DNA from: Acetobacteraceae bacterium
GTDB lineage: Bacteria > Pseudomonadota > Alphaproteobacteria > Acetobacterales > Acetobacteraceae
DNA length: 56,230 bases
Direction of reading: 5' to 3'
NCBI GenBank assembly: GCA_025352375.1
Contig: JANXTL010000066.1
Coordinates: forward strand, 1-56,230
Positions 30,880 to 39,769 of this stretch are shown here, one piece after another (the first letter of the stretch is position 1; every line of letters begins with the position of its first letter). Position numbers and translations under genes: made by a program. Below the pieces are notes generated by a model. It was not told the origin of the DNA and did not search any database. It saw nothing but the letters and a program-made list of their open reading frames with translations.

Positions 30880-32943
30880 CTATACATCGACATCGATCAC
30901 CGACTTCGCGTGTTCCTGTATGAACGCGAACCGCAATTCCGGCCGTCTTCCCATCAGGCTTTCCACCAATTCCGCGGTCGCCGCGCGATCTTCCGGCGCC
31001 GCCATCACCTTCAGCAGCGTGCGCTTGGACGGGTCCATCGTGGTTTCCTTCAACTGCATCGGCGGCATCTCGCCCAGGCCCTTGAAGCGGCTGACATCGA
31101 TCTTCGAACCCGCCTTGAACTCCTTCTTCGTCTTCCGCGCGAGATCGTCGTCGTTCATGGCGTAAACGGATTTGGCCCCCTGCGTCATGCGGTACAGCGG
31201 CGGCTGCGCCAGATAGATGTGCCCGTTGCGCACGAGTTCCGGCAATTCGCGATAGAAGAACGTCATCAGCAGGCTGGCAATATGCGCCCCGTCCACGTCG
31301 GCGTCCGTCATGATGATGACGCGACCGTAGCGCAGCTTGCCGCGATCGAAGCGGTCGCCAACCCCGCACCCCAGGGCCTCGATTAGGTCCTTCAGTTCCT
31401 GATTACCTCGCAGCTTGTCGGCGGAAGCGCTGGCGACGTTCAAAATTTTACCTCGTAGCGGCAGCACCGCCTGGGTTTCGCGGTTGCGCGCCTGCTTCGC
31501 GGACCCACCGGCCGAGTCGCCCTCGACCAGGAATATTTCCGTCTCGGCGACGTTGGTACGCGAGCAATCGGTCAGTTTGCCCGGCAGACGCAGGCGGCGG
31601 GTCGGAGACTTGCGCGCGGTATCCTTGTTTTCCTTGCGGCGAATGCGCTCCTCGGCACGCTCGATCATGAACGCCAACAGGTTGTCGGCACTTGCCGGGT
31701 CGCCGGCCAGATAGTGATCGAAGCGGTCGCGTAGCGCGGTTTCCACCAAGCGAGTGGCCTCTCCGCTCGTGAGCTTTTCCTTGGTCTGGCCCTGGAACTG
31801 CGGTTCGCGCAGGAACACCGACAGCTTGGCGGCCATCGGTTCGAGCACGTCGTCCGCGGTGACCTGGGCGGCGCGTTTGTTGCCGCGCTGCTCCCCCCAG
31901 GCGCGCAACCCTTTCACCAGCGCGTTGCGGCAGCCCGTCTCGTGCGTGCCGCCCTGCGCCGTGGGGACTGTGTTGCAATATGAGTGCAGGAACCCGTCGC
32001 CCGTTTCCAGCCACACCGCCGCCCATTCGACGCGGCCGGTGCCTTGGCCCGGCAGGTTGGCCTCACCCGACCAGATCTGCGGCAGCACCCGGCCGCCACC
32101 GTTGATATCGGCTTCGAGGCTGTCGCGAAGGCCGCCGGGGAAGTGCAGCACTGCCTCGGCAGGGGTTTCGTCCTTGATCACGCTGGGGGCGCAGGACCAG
32201 CGGATTTCCACGCCGCGGAACAGGTAAGCCTTGGAGCGGCATAGCTTGTACAGCCGCGCCGGCCCGAACTTCAGCGGTCCGAAAATGGAGGTGTCGGGCT
32301 TGAAGCGGATCGTCGTGCCGCGCCGGTTATGCACGGTCCCGCCATTGACCAACTTCGTAAGAGGCTTGCCGAGCGCATAGGACTGCTTCCACAGGATGCG
32401 GTCGCGGGCGACCTCGACCTCCATCTTCTCCGACAGGGCGTTCACCACCGAACTGCCGACGCCGTGCAATCCGCCGGACGTTTCGTACGCCTTGCCGCCG
32501 AACTTTCCCCCGCTGTGCAGCGTGGTGAGGATGACCTCCAGCGCGCTCAGGTGTTTGAACTTGGGGTGGGCATCGACCGGGATGCCGCGGCCGTTGTCAC
32601 GGACGGTCAGAAAATTATCGGGTTCCAGCGTGACCTCGATGAAGCTGGCATGGCCGGCCACCGCCTCATCCATCGCATTGTCGAGGATTTCCGCCGCCAG
32701 ATGGTGCAGCGCGTTTTCATCGGTGCCACCGATATACATGCCGGGCCGGCGGCGGACGGGCTCCAGCCCCTCCAGCACCTCGATGTCCTTGGCCGAATAG
32801 TCGCTGCCGTCCGGAGCAGCCGGCCGCGGTCCCCGGTCGGAGGGAGCGGCCGATCCGGCGGGCTTCGGCTGGGTTTGAGCCTGGGCCTTGGCCGGCTTCT
32901 TCGCCGGGACCCTGTCGGGCCCGGCGCCAAACAGGTCGTTCAT
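30880..32943 (-). CDS. parE: DNA topoisomerase IV subunit B
   Basis: A 687-residue type IIA topoisomerase ATPase subunit; with ParC it decatenates daughter chromosomes. The GHKL ATPase site is EILDNAMDEAVAGHA and VRDNGRGIPVD, the TOPRIM domain is EIFLVEGDSAGGSAKQ, LRGKILNV and MTDADVDGAHIASLL. The N-terminal 45 residues are a low-complexity Lys/Ala/Pro leader (KKPAKAQAQTQPKP) before the ATPase domain. The ATG at 32943 (MNDLFGAG) fits the family; a GTG seven codons upstream is an alternative. ParE rather than GyrB because of the C-terminal length and lack of a GyrB insert. Confidence 0.95.
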   Translation of the reverse strand: MNDLFGAGPDRVPAKKPAKAQAQTQPKPAGSAAPSDRGPRPAAPDGSDYSAKDIEVLEGLEPVRRRPGMYIGGTDENALHHLAAEILDNAMDEAVAGHASFIEVTLEPDNFLTVRDNGRGIPVDAHPKFKHLSALEVILTTLHSGGKFGGKAYETSGGLHGVGSSVVNALSEKMEVEVARDRILWKQSYALGKPLTKLVNGGTVHNRRGTTIRFKPDTSIFGPLKFGPARLYKLCRSKAYLFRGVEIRWSCAPSVIKDETPAEAVLHFPGGLRDSLEADINGGGRVLPQIWSGEANLPGQGTGRVEWAAVWLETGDGFLHSYCNTVPTAQGGTHETGCRNALVKGLRAWGEQRGNKRAAQVTADDVLEPMAAKLSVFLREPQFQGQTKEKLTSGEATRLVETALRDRFDHYLAGDPASADNLLAFMIERAEERIRRKENKDTARKSPTRRLRLPGKLTDCSRTNVAETEIFLVEGDSAGGSAKQARNRETQAVLPLRGKILNVASASADKLRGNQELKDLIEALGCGVGDRFDRGKLRYGRVIIMTDADVDGAHIASLLMTFFYRELPELVRNGHIYLAQPPLYRMTQGAKSVYAMNDDDLARKTKKEFKAGSKIDVSRFKGLGEMPPMQLKETTMDPSKRTLLKVMAAPEDRAATAELVESLMGRRPELRFAFIQEHAKSVIDVDV

Positions 32944-33145
32944 ACTCTGTTCCCATGCGTCCACGGAAACCTAGCCGGGCCGGAGGAGTCTTGGCAACAC
33001 GGTTTTTGGCTACAACGGGTCGGCCAGATCACCCGAGGCGTGGTGCCGGCGAACCGGCCGTCGTTAACGGTCCGGAGTGTTCCCCTTGCCGGTAGCGGAA
33101 CCGGCCGTAAGCGAGGCACTGGTCCGCATTACGTTCCGACTTCAA

Positions 33146-34204
33146 TCAAGTCGTAGATCCCGGAACGATAACATGGGTGCTGTCGGCGGTCAGGCCCTTC
33201 CACTTCTCGAGCGTCCATCGGATCGTGTCATAGTGGCGCTTGTGCAGGCGACCGGCGGACCCTGTGTTGTTCATCAGGCTTTCCGTCGTGAACGCCGGCT
33301 GGTTGTAGATCCCGGCCGGCACGTCCCGCCCCATGTACTTGGTGGTTTCGTACTCGTCAGGCAGGCCCAGCACATGTCCGACCTCATGCGAAACGGCGCA
33401 GACGTCGCCCGCACCCCAGTTGCTCAGGTCGGGCGTCCCGACGCTGCCGCCGACCTGTCGGTCATCCACGTCGCCGGAACGGAGCCGGGACTGCGTCTGC
33501 TGCCAGGTTTCCGCCGGCACCGGCGGAGTCGGGTTGGTTGTTACCACGTTGCAAGAAGCGGTGCCGGCCGGATGCCATTCCAGCTTGACCGAAACCTCCA
33601 GCATACGATTCCCGTTGACCATGAACTTGGCACCTCTCCACATCGTGCCGACATGGGTCTGCCAAAGGGTCTTGGTGGCCTCGGTGGTACCGGCGCTGAC
33701 CGCGACGGGAAGGGTTACGACCAGCGCGCCGAGCGCGCCGGAGGTCAGGGCGAAGTTGCCAGGAGCCGTGAGTTTCAGCTTCCAGAATACATCCCATGCG
33801 AAATCCGTCCCCATGGTGTTCTGCGTGACGCTCATGGAATAGGCGGCGTTGTCGGCAGAATTCACGGTGCCCGGCGTCACCGCTATCGCCGCCTTTGCCG
33901 CCGTGCCGGCGGCCACGCCGACCGCCGAGATTTCCGCGACGATCAGCGTGCCGGATTCGCGATCGACTTCGTTCTTCAGTTCCTGGGCTGCCGGCAAGGC
34001 ATTCCGCAGCCCGCTGGTGGGATTGGGAAGGAGACCGACGAATGTGTTTACGGCGTCGCGCAGGGCGGGAAGCCTCGCGTGGCTGAGATGATATTGGGCC
34101 AGCGCCGCGTCGATCGCTGTCAGCGTGTCCGGTCTGCGATTGGCCGTGTTGAACAGGCCCTTCTTCGACTTCACTTCCCAGGTCGGGACACTCATGATCG
34201 GCAT
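33146..34204 (-). CDS. unidentified protein with a zincin-type protease motif
   Basis: A 352-residue protein I cannot place in a named family. The C-terminal third has DVCAVSHEVGHVLGLPDEY, a full HExxHxxGxxD zinc-protease motif (His273, Glu274, His277, Asp283), and a downstream SLMNNTGSAGRLHKRHYDTI where a Met-turn would be expected. The N-terminal part (WEVKSKKGLFNTANRRPDTL) and the centre, with two Ala/Val-rich stretches (VAEISAVGVAAGTAAKAAIA, ALGALVVTLPVAVSAG), are not recognised. No signal peptide. The ATG at 34204 follows GGAGAG; a longer start at 34261 is less likely. It stands alone between parE and pmtA. A delivered effector or toxin is one idea, but no immunity gene is seen. Confidence 0.7.
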   Translation of the reverse strand: MPIMSVPTWEVKSKKGLFNTANRRPDTLTAIDAALAQYHLSHARLPALRDAVNTFVGLLPNPTSGLRNALPAAQELKNEVDRESGTLIVAEISAVGVAAGTAAKAAIAVTPGTVNSADNAAYSMSVTQNTMGTDFAWDVFWKLKLTAPGNFALTSGALGALVVTLPVAVSAGTTEATKTLWQTHVGTMWRGAKFMVNGNRMLEVSVKLEWHPAGTASCNVVTTNPTPPVPAETWQQTQSRLRSGDVDDRQVGGSVGTPDLSNWGAGDVCAVSHEVGHVLGLPDEYETTKYMGRDVPAGIYNQPAFTTESLMNNTGSAGRLHKRHYDTIRWTLEKWKGLTADSTHVIVPGSTT

Positions 34205-34387
34205 CTCGGCTCTCCGTTGATTGCGCGGTTTAGCAGGTGCATCCGCGTGTTCCAAACTCATCCTAGGCGGCTGCGGCGGCGTGCCGCAATGGCTGGCCCG
34301 GCGAGATATCTACAGGACCGGCGCCCGGTTGTGCGACACGCCGTATCATTGTGGGCCTGACGGCGGGTGCCCTGGTTCGCCCGGGAT

Positions 34388-34984
34388 TCAGGCGTCCGCG
34401 GATGCCGGCATATACCGCCACACGCTCGCCGGTGGCAGGTTCATCGGGGTCCACACCTCCCGCTTCGCCGTCAGCCCCAGCTTTTTCGCTGGTAACGGCG
34501 AGGTGATGCAGTAGCTAAACAGCAGAAACCCCTGCCCCGGCGCCACCGCTTGCATCGCGTGGACGAAACGTCGTTGCTCCACGAACGGCAGCAACACCAA
34601 GGGGATGCCGCAGACGACCGAGGAAATGCGGCCTTGGAACCGCTTGGGCAAATAGTCCAGCATCTTGCGCGCGTCGCATTCCAGCACTTCCACGCCACGC
34701 AGCGTTCCGCGCAGATGGTCGGCCAGGTCGGGGTCGATCTCCAGCGTCACCAGCCGCTCGGCAGCCAATCCCGCGTCTAGAAAGGCCCGAGAAATCACCC
34801 CGGTTCCGGCACCGAGTTCCAGCACGACGCCATCATCCTCCGGCCAGGCGCAGCGCACCATGTGCTTGCATAGGGTGGCCGACGAGGGCACCACCGATCC
34901 CATGCGCAGCGGGTGTGCCAGCCAACGGCTCAGAAACAGCGGAACACCGTTCGGCGTGGCGCGGCCGACGAATGTTTCGGTCAT
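34388..34984 (-). CDS. pmtA: PmtA-type phospholipid N-methyltransferase
   Basis: A 198-residue class I methyltransferase matching the Rhizobium/Agrobacterium PmtA layout: FLSRWLAHPLRMGSVVPSS upstream of the SAM motif VVLELGAGTGVISRAFLDAG, then LVTLEIDPDLADHL and a membrane-active VVCGIPLVLLPF. PmtA methylates phosphatidylethanolamine stepwise to phosphatidylcholine at the inner membrane. It overlaps the glycosyltransferase gene by 4 nt. A broader label (rRNA adenine methyltransferase-like SAM protein) is sometimes given to this family. Confidence 0.82.
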   Translation of the reverse strand: MTETFVGRATPNGVPLFLSRWLAHPLRMGSVVPSSATLCKHMVRCAWPEDDGVVLELGAGTGVISRAFLDAGLAAERLVTLEIDPDLADHLRGTLRGVEVLECDARKMLDYLPKRFQGRISSVVCGIPLVLLPFVEQRRFVHAMQAVAPGQGFLLFSYCITSPLPAKKLGLTAKREVWTPMNLPPASVWRYMPASADA

Positions 34985-36036
34985 GGATCCCCCACGATGC
35001 CCTCATGCCCCGCCATGAGCGGTACGAGGTGAGACAAAAATGTTTCGGCGCAGGCGCGCCACGAATAGGTCTCGGCGTGTTGCCGGCAGGCGGCCCGATC
35101 GGCTGAAAGCGCCCTTAGCGCCGCGACGCGCAGATCGATATCCACCGCTCCGACGCAACCATTGGCGCCCGCCAGCACGTCCTTTGGGCCAGTCACCGGG
35201 AAGGCCGCGACCGGCGTGCCGCACGCCAGGGATTCGAGAATCACCAATCCGAACGTATCGGTCAAGGATGGGAACACAAACACATCGGCCCCGGCATACG
35301 CTCGGGCCAGCGCCTCCCCATGTTTCGGTCCGGTGAAATGCGCGTCATTGTATTCTCGCTGGAGTTTCGCGAGCATCGGTCCGCCGCCGACCACCACCTT
35401 CGATCCCGGGAGATCCAGGTCGAGAAACGCCGAAATATTCTTCTCCACCGCGATGCGCCCGACATGGATGAAGATTGGGCGCGGCAGGCCGAAATCCTCC
35501 CGGGGTTCGGGCTTGAACAGCGCCAGATCGACGCCGCGCGACCAGGGCCGGATGTTGCGGAAGCCGCGCCCGGAGAGTTCGTCCCGCAACGATGCGGTGG
35601 CGACCATGGTGCCATGTCCGGCGCTGTGGAAGCGGCGCATCCAGGCGTAGATCGGGCGCACGGGGATGCCGGTGCGGGCTTTAACATATTCCGCGAAGCG
35701 GGTGTGGAACGCGGTGGTGAACGCGAACCCGGTGCGCTTGGCCCAGCGGCGCGCCGCCAGGCCCAGGGGGCCTTCGGTCGCGATGTGCAGTGCGTCCGGC
35801 CGGAACGCCTCGATCATGCGGATCAGCCGGCGGGCCGGCAGCAGCGACAGCGAAATATCCGGATAGGTCGGGCACGGAATGGTGCGGAACCTGTTCGGTC
35901 CGATGACGTCGACCTCATGGCCCATGTCGCGCAATTCGCCGGCGAGCGCGGTCAGCGTACGGACCACGCCGTTCACTTGGGGCTGCCAGGCATCGGAAAC
36001 GATCAGGATCCGGTGCGATGGCGCGGGCGGCAACAT
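34981..36036 (-). CDS. GT4-family glycosyltransferase, lipid-mannosyl/glucosyl type (MgtA-like)
   Basis: A 351-residue GT-B glycosyltransferase. N-terminal ILIVSDAWQPQVNGVVRTL with the acceptor-side loop, the donor-side VGRIAVEKNISAFLDLDLPG and FVFPSLTDTFGLVILESLACG (the E-x7-E region, first acid shifted). The opening strongly resembles the alpha-mannosyltransferase MgtA and the sulfoquinovosyl/glucuronosyl lipid enzymes, which act on diacylglycerol. It sits with pmtA (overlap), a phosphoesterase and a divergent diacylglycerol kinase, so I infer glycolipid synthesis in the inner membrane. Confidence 0.87.
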   Translation of the reverse strand: MLPPAPSHRILIVSDAWQPQVNGVVRTLTALAGELRDMGHEVDVIGPNRFRTIPCPTYPDISLSLLPARRLIRMIEAFRPDALHIATEGPLGLAARRWAKRTGFAFTTAFHTRFAEYVKARTGIPVRPIYAWMRRFHSAGHGTMVATASLRDELSGRGFRNIRPWSRGVDLALFKPEPREDFGLPRPIFIHVGRIAVEKNISAFLDLDLPGSKVVVGGGPMLAKLQREYNDAHFTGPKHGEALARAYAGADVFVFPSLTDTFGLVILESLACGTPVAAFPVTGPKDVLAGANGCVGAVDIDLRVAALRALSADRAACRQHAETYSWRACAETFLSHLVPLMAGHEGIVGDP

Positions 36037-36073
36037 GTCGGGGCAGCCTGCGATGGAGTGGTAGGGGATTGAA

Positions 36074-36907
36074 TCAGGCAGCGGCCGGGACCTTGGCGCT
36101 GTTCGGCTGGAAGAAGGATAAGCGGTTCAGTGCCGCCCAGTCGATCAGCTCCAGCCGGCCGTCGTGATGCTCGACCAAAGCGGTGCAGCTTTCCACCCAG
36201 TCGCCGTCATTTAAATACAGCACGCCGTTGATCTCGCGCATTTCCGCATGATGGATATGGCCGCACACCACGCCGTCGAACCCGCGCCGACGGGCTTCGT
36301 TGGCCAGCGCGACTTCGAAACGGTCGATCGCCTTCACCGCACCCTTGACCTGCCGCTTCAGCCAGGCTGACAGCGACCAGTAGGGGTAACCGAATTGCCG
36401 GCGGATCGCGTTGAACCAGCGGTTGGTGATCAGCGCGAAGGTGTAGGCGCTGTCGCCGAGCACCGCGAGGAATTTGGCATAGCGCACCACGCTGTCGAAG
36501 GCGTCTCCATGCGTCACCAACAGGCGCAGGCCGGCGGCGGTGACATGGGTCGATTCAGCGCGCAATTTGATGCCCGCGATTTCCAGCCCCAGCGGCAGCC
36601 AGGCGCGAAACATCTCATCGTGGTTGCCGGGGATATAGGTGACCTCGGTTCCCGAACGGGCCTTGCGCAGAATCTGCCGCAGCACCTCGTCGTGGCTTTC
36701 GTCCCAATACCAGGATTTGCGAAGGCGCCATCCATCGATGATGTCGCCCACCAGAAACAGGTGGTCGCAACTCGCCTGGCGCAAGAAATCGGCCAGAAAC
36801 GCGCCGCGGCAACCACGGGTCCCAAGGTGCGTGTCTGATATGAAGACGCACCGATAGGCGTGCCCAGATGGGAGGTGACCGGAGGGCATTTTGTGAATGG
36901 CATTCAT
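36074..36907 (-). CDS. LpxH-like metallophosphoesterase
   Basis: A 277-residue calcineurin-type phosphoesterase of the UDP-2,3-diacylglucosamine diphosphatase-like family. Metal motifs appear in order: FISDTHLGTRG (Asp, His), FLVGDIIDGW (Asp), YIPGNHDEMF (Asn-His-Asp), LLVTHGDAFD (His) and VVCGHIHHAEM (His-x-His). The central KSWYWDESHDEVLRQILRKA is typical of the variant found beside glycosyltransferases in alphaproteobacteria. It lies 37 bp upstream of the glycosyltransferase. The role could be a lipid-phosphate or nucleotide-lipid pyrophosphate hydrolysis. ATG at 36907 chosen over a TTG five codons earlier. Confidence 0.88.
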   Translation of the reverse strand: MNAIHKMPSGHLPSGHAYRCVFISDTHLGTRGCRGAFLADFLRQASCDHLFLVGDIIDGWRLRKSWYWDESHDEVLRQILRKARSGTEVTYIPGNHDEMFRAWLPLGLEIAGIKLRAESTHVTAAGLRLLVTHGDAFDSVVRYAKFLAVLGDSAYTFALITNRWFNAIRRQFGYPYWSLSAWLKRQVKGAVKAIDRFEVALANEARRRGFDGVVCGHIHHAEMREINGVLYLNDGDWVESCTALVEHHDGRLELIDWAALNRLSFFQPNSAKVPAAA

Positions 36908-37099
36908 GCGAGGCCGATGCAATAGGCCCGAATCCGTCTATGCAAAATGAAGGTTCGGTTACGCGGTCACTATTTCCGGTCCGCGCCGAATATTATGATG
37001 CTGTCACTGAAATGACGCTTGGTTGTCATGATATCTTGGGCAAAAGCATGATTTTCCGGGTAGGAAGAAACCGATTCGCACGCTCGCCGCGACGCTTCC

Positions 37100-37969
37100 A
37101 TGCTGATTATCTTCAATCCCAACGCCGGCCGCCGGCGCGCGGCGTTGTTGTGGCCCGTGCTCGACGTGCTCGTCGCCAATGGCGTGCGGCTCGACCTGAT
37201 GGAAACCAACCACGCCGGCCACGCCGAGGAACTCGCGCGCGAGGCCGCGTCCCATGGCAAAACACTCGTGGTCGCTGCCGGCGGAGATGGCACGATCGCC
37301 GAGGTCGCGAACGGTCTCATGGGCAGCAACACGCCGCTGGGCGTGATCCCCCTTGGCACCGCCAACGTGCTTGCGCATGAGCTGAACCTGCCCTTCGCGC
37401 CCAAAGCGGTGGCGGCGGCGCTGGCGTTCGGCCGGACTCGGACGCTCTGGCCCGGTATGGCCCGGAGCGGCGAAACGTCTCGGCTGTTCGTGCAGATGCT
37501 GGGCGCCGGGTTCGACGCACATATCGTGCATACGCTGCCTTTGCCGATGAAGCGGCTGCTGGGGCGTGGTGCCTACGTCGTCCAGACGTTACGGCAGTTG
37601 CCACAGTACGCCTTTAAGCCAATTCCCATACGCCTGGACGGACAGGAGATGCAGGCCGCGAGCGTCATCGTCAGCAAGGGGCGACTTTACGGCGGCAAAT
37701 ACCTGCTGGCGCCCGACGCCTTGCCCGGCGAACCCGGATTCTCTGTCGTGCTGTTCGAACGCGGCGGGCCGGCCATCACGCTGCTATATGGCGCCGCGCT
37801 GCCGCTGCACCGGCTCGGCCGAGCGCCGGGCGTGCGGCATATCCGTGCCAGGCGGGTGGAGTTCACCGGCAACAGTCCCGTCCCCGCGCAGACCGACGGC
37901 GACAAGGCGGGCTTCACACCGCTGACGGTCACCGATGCACCCGGCCCGATCCAGGTCGTGGTGGGGTAG
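37100..37969 (+). CDS. diacylglycerol kinase (DgkB/YegS family)
   Basis: A 289-residue lipid kinase catalytic domain of the NAD-kinase-like fold: IIFNPNAGRRR at the start, VVAAGGDGTIAEVANGLMG with the GGDGT nucleotide site (about residues 57-61), and LGVIPLGTANVLAHEL. The C-terminal beta domain carries YGGKYLLAPDALPGEPGF. It would phosphorylate diacylglycerol or a related lipid, feeding phosphatidic acid back into membrane lipid synthesis. Divergent from the LpxH-like, glycosyltransferase and pmtA run with a 192-bp gap that holds both promoters; function and position fit a membrane-lipid locus. Confidence 0.9.
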   Translation: MLIIFNPNAGRRRAALLWPVLDVLVANGVRLDLMETNHAGHAEELAREAASHGKTLVVAAGGDGTIAEVANGLMGSNTPLGVIPLGTANVLAHELNLPFAPKAVAAALAFGRTRTLWPGMARSGETSRLFVQMLGAGFDAHIVHTLPLPMKRLLGRGAYVVQTLRQLPQYAFKPIPIRLDGQEMQAASVIVSKGRLYGGKYLLAPDALPGEPGFSVVLFERGGPAITLLYGAALPLHRLGRAPGVRHIRARRVEFTGNSPVPAQTDGDKAGFTPLTVTDAPGPIQVVVG

Positions 37970-38018
37970 TGCCAGACTTCGTCGGCGCAGTCCGCGACCC
38001 CGGCTCCTTTCGGAACGG

Positions 38019-38801
38019 TTAAATGCCCGCATACCACTCATAGCCACGGTCCTCCCAGAATCCGCCATTACCACGGCCGAAACCGGCGAAACTTTCGACA
38101 ACCTCGATTCGCCGGATGTATTTGGCCATTTTGTAGCCAAGCTGACGTTCGAGACGCAGGCGCAGGGGCGCCCCGTGAGCGAGCGGCAGGGTGACGCCGT
38201 TCATCTCGTAAGCGAGGATGGTCTGCGGGTGGAAGGCATCGACAAGATCGATGCTCTCATAATAAATTCCGGTCCCATCGGGGGATTTTTCTAACACGTC
38301 GAAGCAATGAAAGACAACATACCTGGCATTGCGCTTAAGTCCCGCACTGTCGAGCAGTGCACCAAGTTTTACCCCTTTCCACTTACCGATGCAGCTCCAG
38401 CCCTCGACGCAATCGTGCCGTGTTATTTGCTCCCTGGCAGGCAAAGCGCGAAGTTCCGGCAAAGACAGTTTAGCCGGACGCTCCACAAGGCCGTCGATCT
38501 CCAGGCGATAATCGACAAAATTATTCGCCGCCAGCGCCTGAAAATGCGCGTCGTCCGGACTCTGCGTGCCGTTGGCCTTGAACACCGGTGACAGGTCGCT
38601 TTCGGCAAATTCCGGCGCGAGCGCACTTCGCGAGAAAAATAGCCGCTGTGCTCGGCGGGTCAGCGCTTCCACGCTGTGGAGGATGCTACGTCCCCAGGAC
38701 GTAGCAGCGATTTTCGAGCACCCGCCCAGACTCAACAAACCCAAGCCCACGATTGCCTGGGAAAGAAAGCCGCGGCGTATCATGTTTTTTTCAGTGCTCA
38801 C
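38019..38801 (-). CDS. MsrP/YedY-like molybdopterin oxidoreductase, lipoprotein form
   Basis: A 260-residue Mo enzyme of the sulfite oxidase fold in its short YedY-like form. The N-terminus has a Tat-like IRRGFLSQ, a hydrophobic stretch and LGGC (Cys28), a lipobox. The Mo-binding cysteine is Cys131 in RHDCVEGWSCIGKWKGVKL. The MsrP class repairs oxidised methionines in the periplasm with electrons from a membrane haem protein; here the partner is the cytochrome b gene directly upstream (11-nt overlap), which is not of the MsrQ type. Nitrate/thiosulfate or sulfite-like substrates are alternatives. Confidence 0.87.
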   Translation of the reverse strand: MSTEKNMIRRGFLSQAIVGLGLLSLGGCSKIAATSWGRSILHSVEALTRRAQRLFFSRSALAPEFAESDLSPVFKANGTQSPDDAHFQALAANNFVDYRLEIDGLVERPAKLSLPELRALPAREQITRHDCVEGWSCIGKWKGVKLGALLDSAGLKRNARYVVFHCFDVLEKSPDGTGIYYESIDLVDAFHPQTILAYEMNGVTLPLAHGAPLRLRLERQLGYKMAKYIRRIEVVESFAGFGRGNGGFWEDRGYEWYAGI

Positions 38802-39663
38802 GATTATCTCGTCCAGCAGGTTCGATCGTGTACCAGCCTGTGATCATGGAACACATGTTGTTCCACACGCCGGATACCAACACAAGGGCAACATGCACGA
38901 TGAAAAACAACACCAGCGCACTGGCCGCCAGAAAATGTATCGTGCGGGCTGACTGGCGACCGCCAAACACCGTGAGCAACTGTGGGAAGGCCGCGTCCAA
39001 ACCGGGCGACATGGTGAAACCCGCGAGCACCGTGACCGGAAGGACGACAAAAATAACCAAGATATAGGTCAGTTTTTGCAACACATTATACTGCTTCGCT
39101 TCCTCGCCTTTCGGGAAGCGAAGGCGAATGTGATCCCAGATCGACGGGCCAAAATGTCTGAGCTGGTCTCCCGTCGGCACCAGACGGTGCCAGAAGTGGC
39201 CGCTGACAAAACCATTTACAAAATAAACCATTAGGCTGAATACGATGCCCCATGCGGCAAGAAAATGCCATAGGCGACCGCTTGCCAGATCCTGCCAGGC
39301 GGGGAGGGTCATCCAACCAGGGAAGCCGCGCTCCGTGGGCCTGCCATCGGTGCCGGTCGAAACACCGAGTATGCCGGTGGTGATAAATTTATAACCCAGA
39401 ATATTGGTCGTTCCGATCAGTGTATTATCGCTATTTCTCTCGGCGCCCATGGACAGCAAAGGATGTTGGAAATCGGATTTCTGCCCCCAATATAACGCCG
39501 GATGAGCATTGAAAATCTGTAAGCCGCTCATAAGCAGTACAAACAAACAGATAGCGTTGATCCAGTGTGTAAGACGTACAAGGATAGGATGTCGGAATAT
39601 TCTATAACCTCCGGTTTCCAGACCTTCGGGATTCAAATTCGTGGATAAAAATTTGTTTTCCAT
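38791..39663 (-). CDS. cytochrome b/b6-domain membrane protein (PhsC/hydrogenase cyt b type)
   Basis: A 290-residue di-haem cytochrome b of the thiosulfate-reductase/Ni-Fe hydrogenase class. Haem histidines are expected in ILVRLTHWINAICLFVLLM, GRLWHFLAAWGIVFSL, SGHFWHRLVP and TIHFLAASALVLFFIVHVA. Four to five membrane helices. It would pass quinol electrons to or from the Mo lipoprotein coded next (11-nt overlap). A perfect hairpin with a T-run upstream separates it from the Met-rich gene, so it has its own promoter or is attenuated. Confidence 0.88.
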   Translation of the reverse strand: MENKFLSTNLNPEGLETGGYRIFRHPILVRLTHWINAICLFVLLMSGLQIFNAHPALYWGQKSDFQHPLLSMGAERNSDNTLIGTTNILGYKFITTGILGVSTGTDGRPTERGFPGWMTLPAWQDLASGRLWHFLAAWGIVFSLMVYFVNGFVSGHFWHRLVPTGDQLRHFGPSIWDHIRLRFPKGEEAKQYNVLQKLTYILVIFVVLPVTVLAGFTMSPGLDAAFPQLLTVFGGRQSARTIHFLAASALVLFFIVHVALVLVSGVWNNMCSMITGWYTIEPAGRDNREH

Positions 39664-39728
39664 GTGGATTCTATCGAACTCCAGATAGCCGTCACCGCCC
39701 GGTCGCCTTTTCGATCGCCGGAAATCCT

Positions 39729-39764
39729 AAACAAAAGCGCGGAGCCGGCGTAACCGGCTCCGCG
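39729..39764 (-). terminator. intrinsic terminator of the Met-rich gene
   Basis: On the minus strand CGCGGAGCCGG, loop TTACG, CCGGCTCCGCG form a perfect 11-bp hairpin (39764-39738), followed by C and TTTTGTTT (39736-39729). It starts 5 bp after the stop of the Met-rich gene, a classical rho-independent terminator. Confidence 0.88.
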
Positions 39765-39769
39765 AATTG

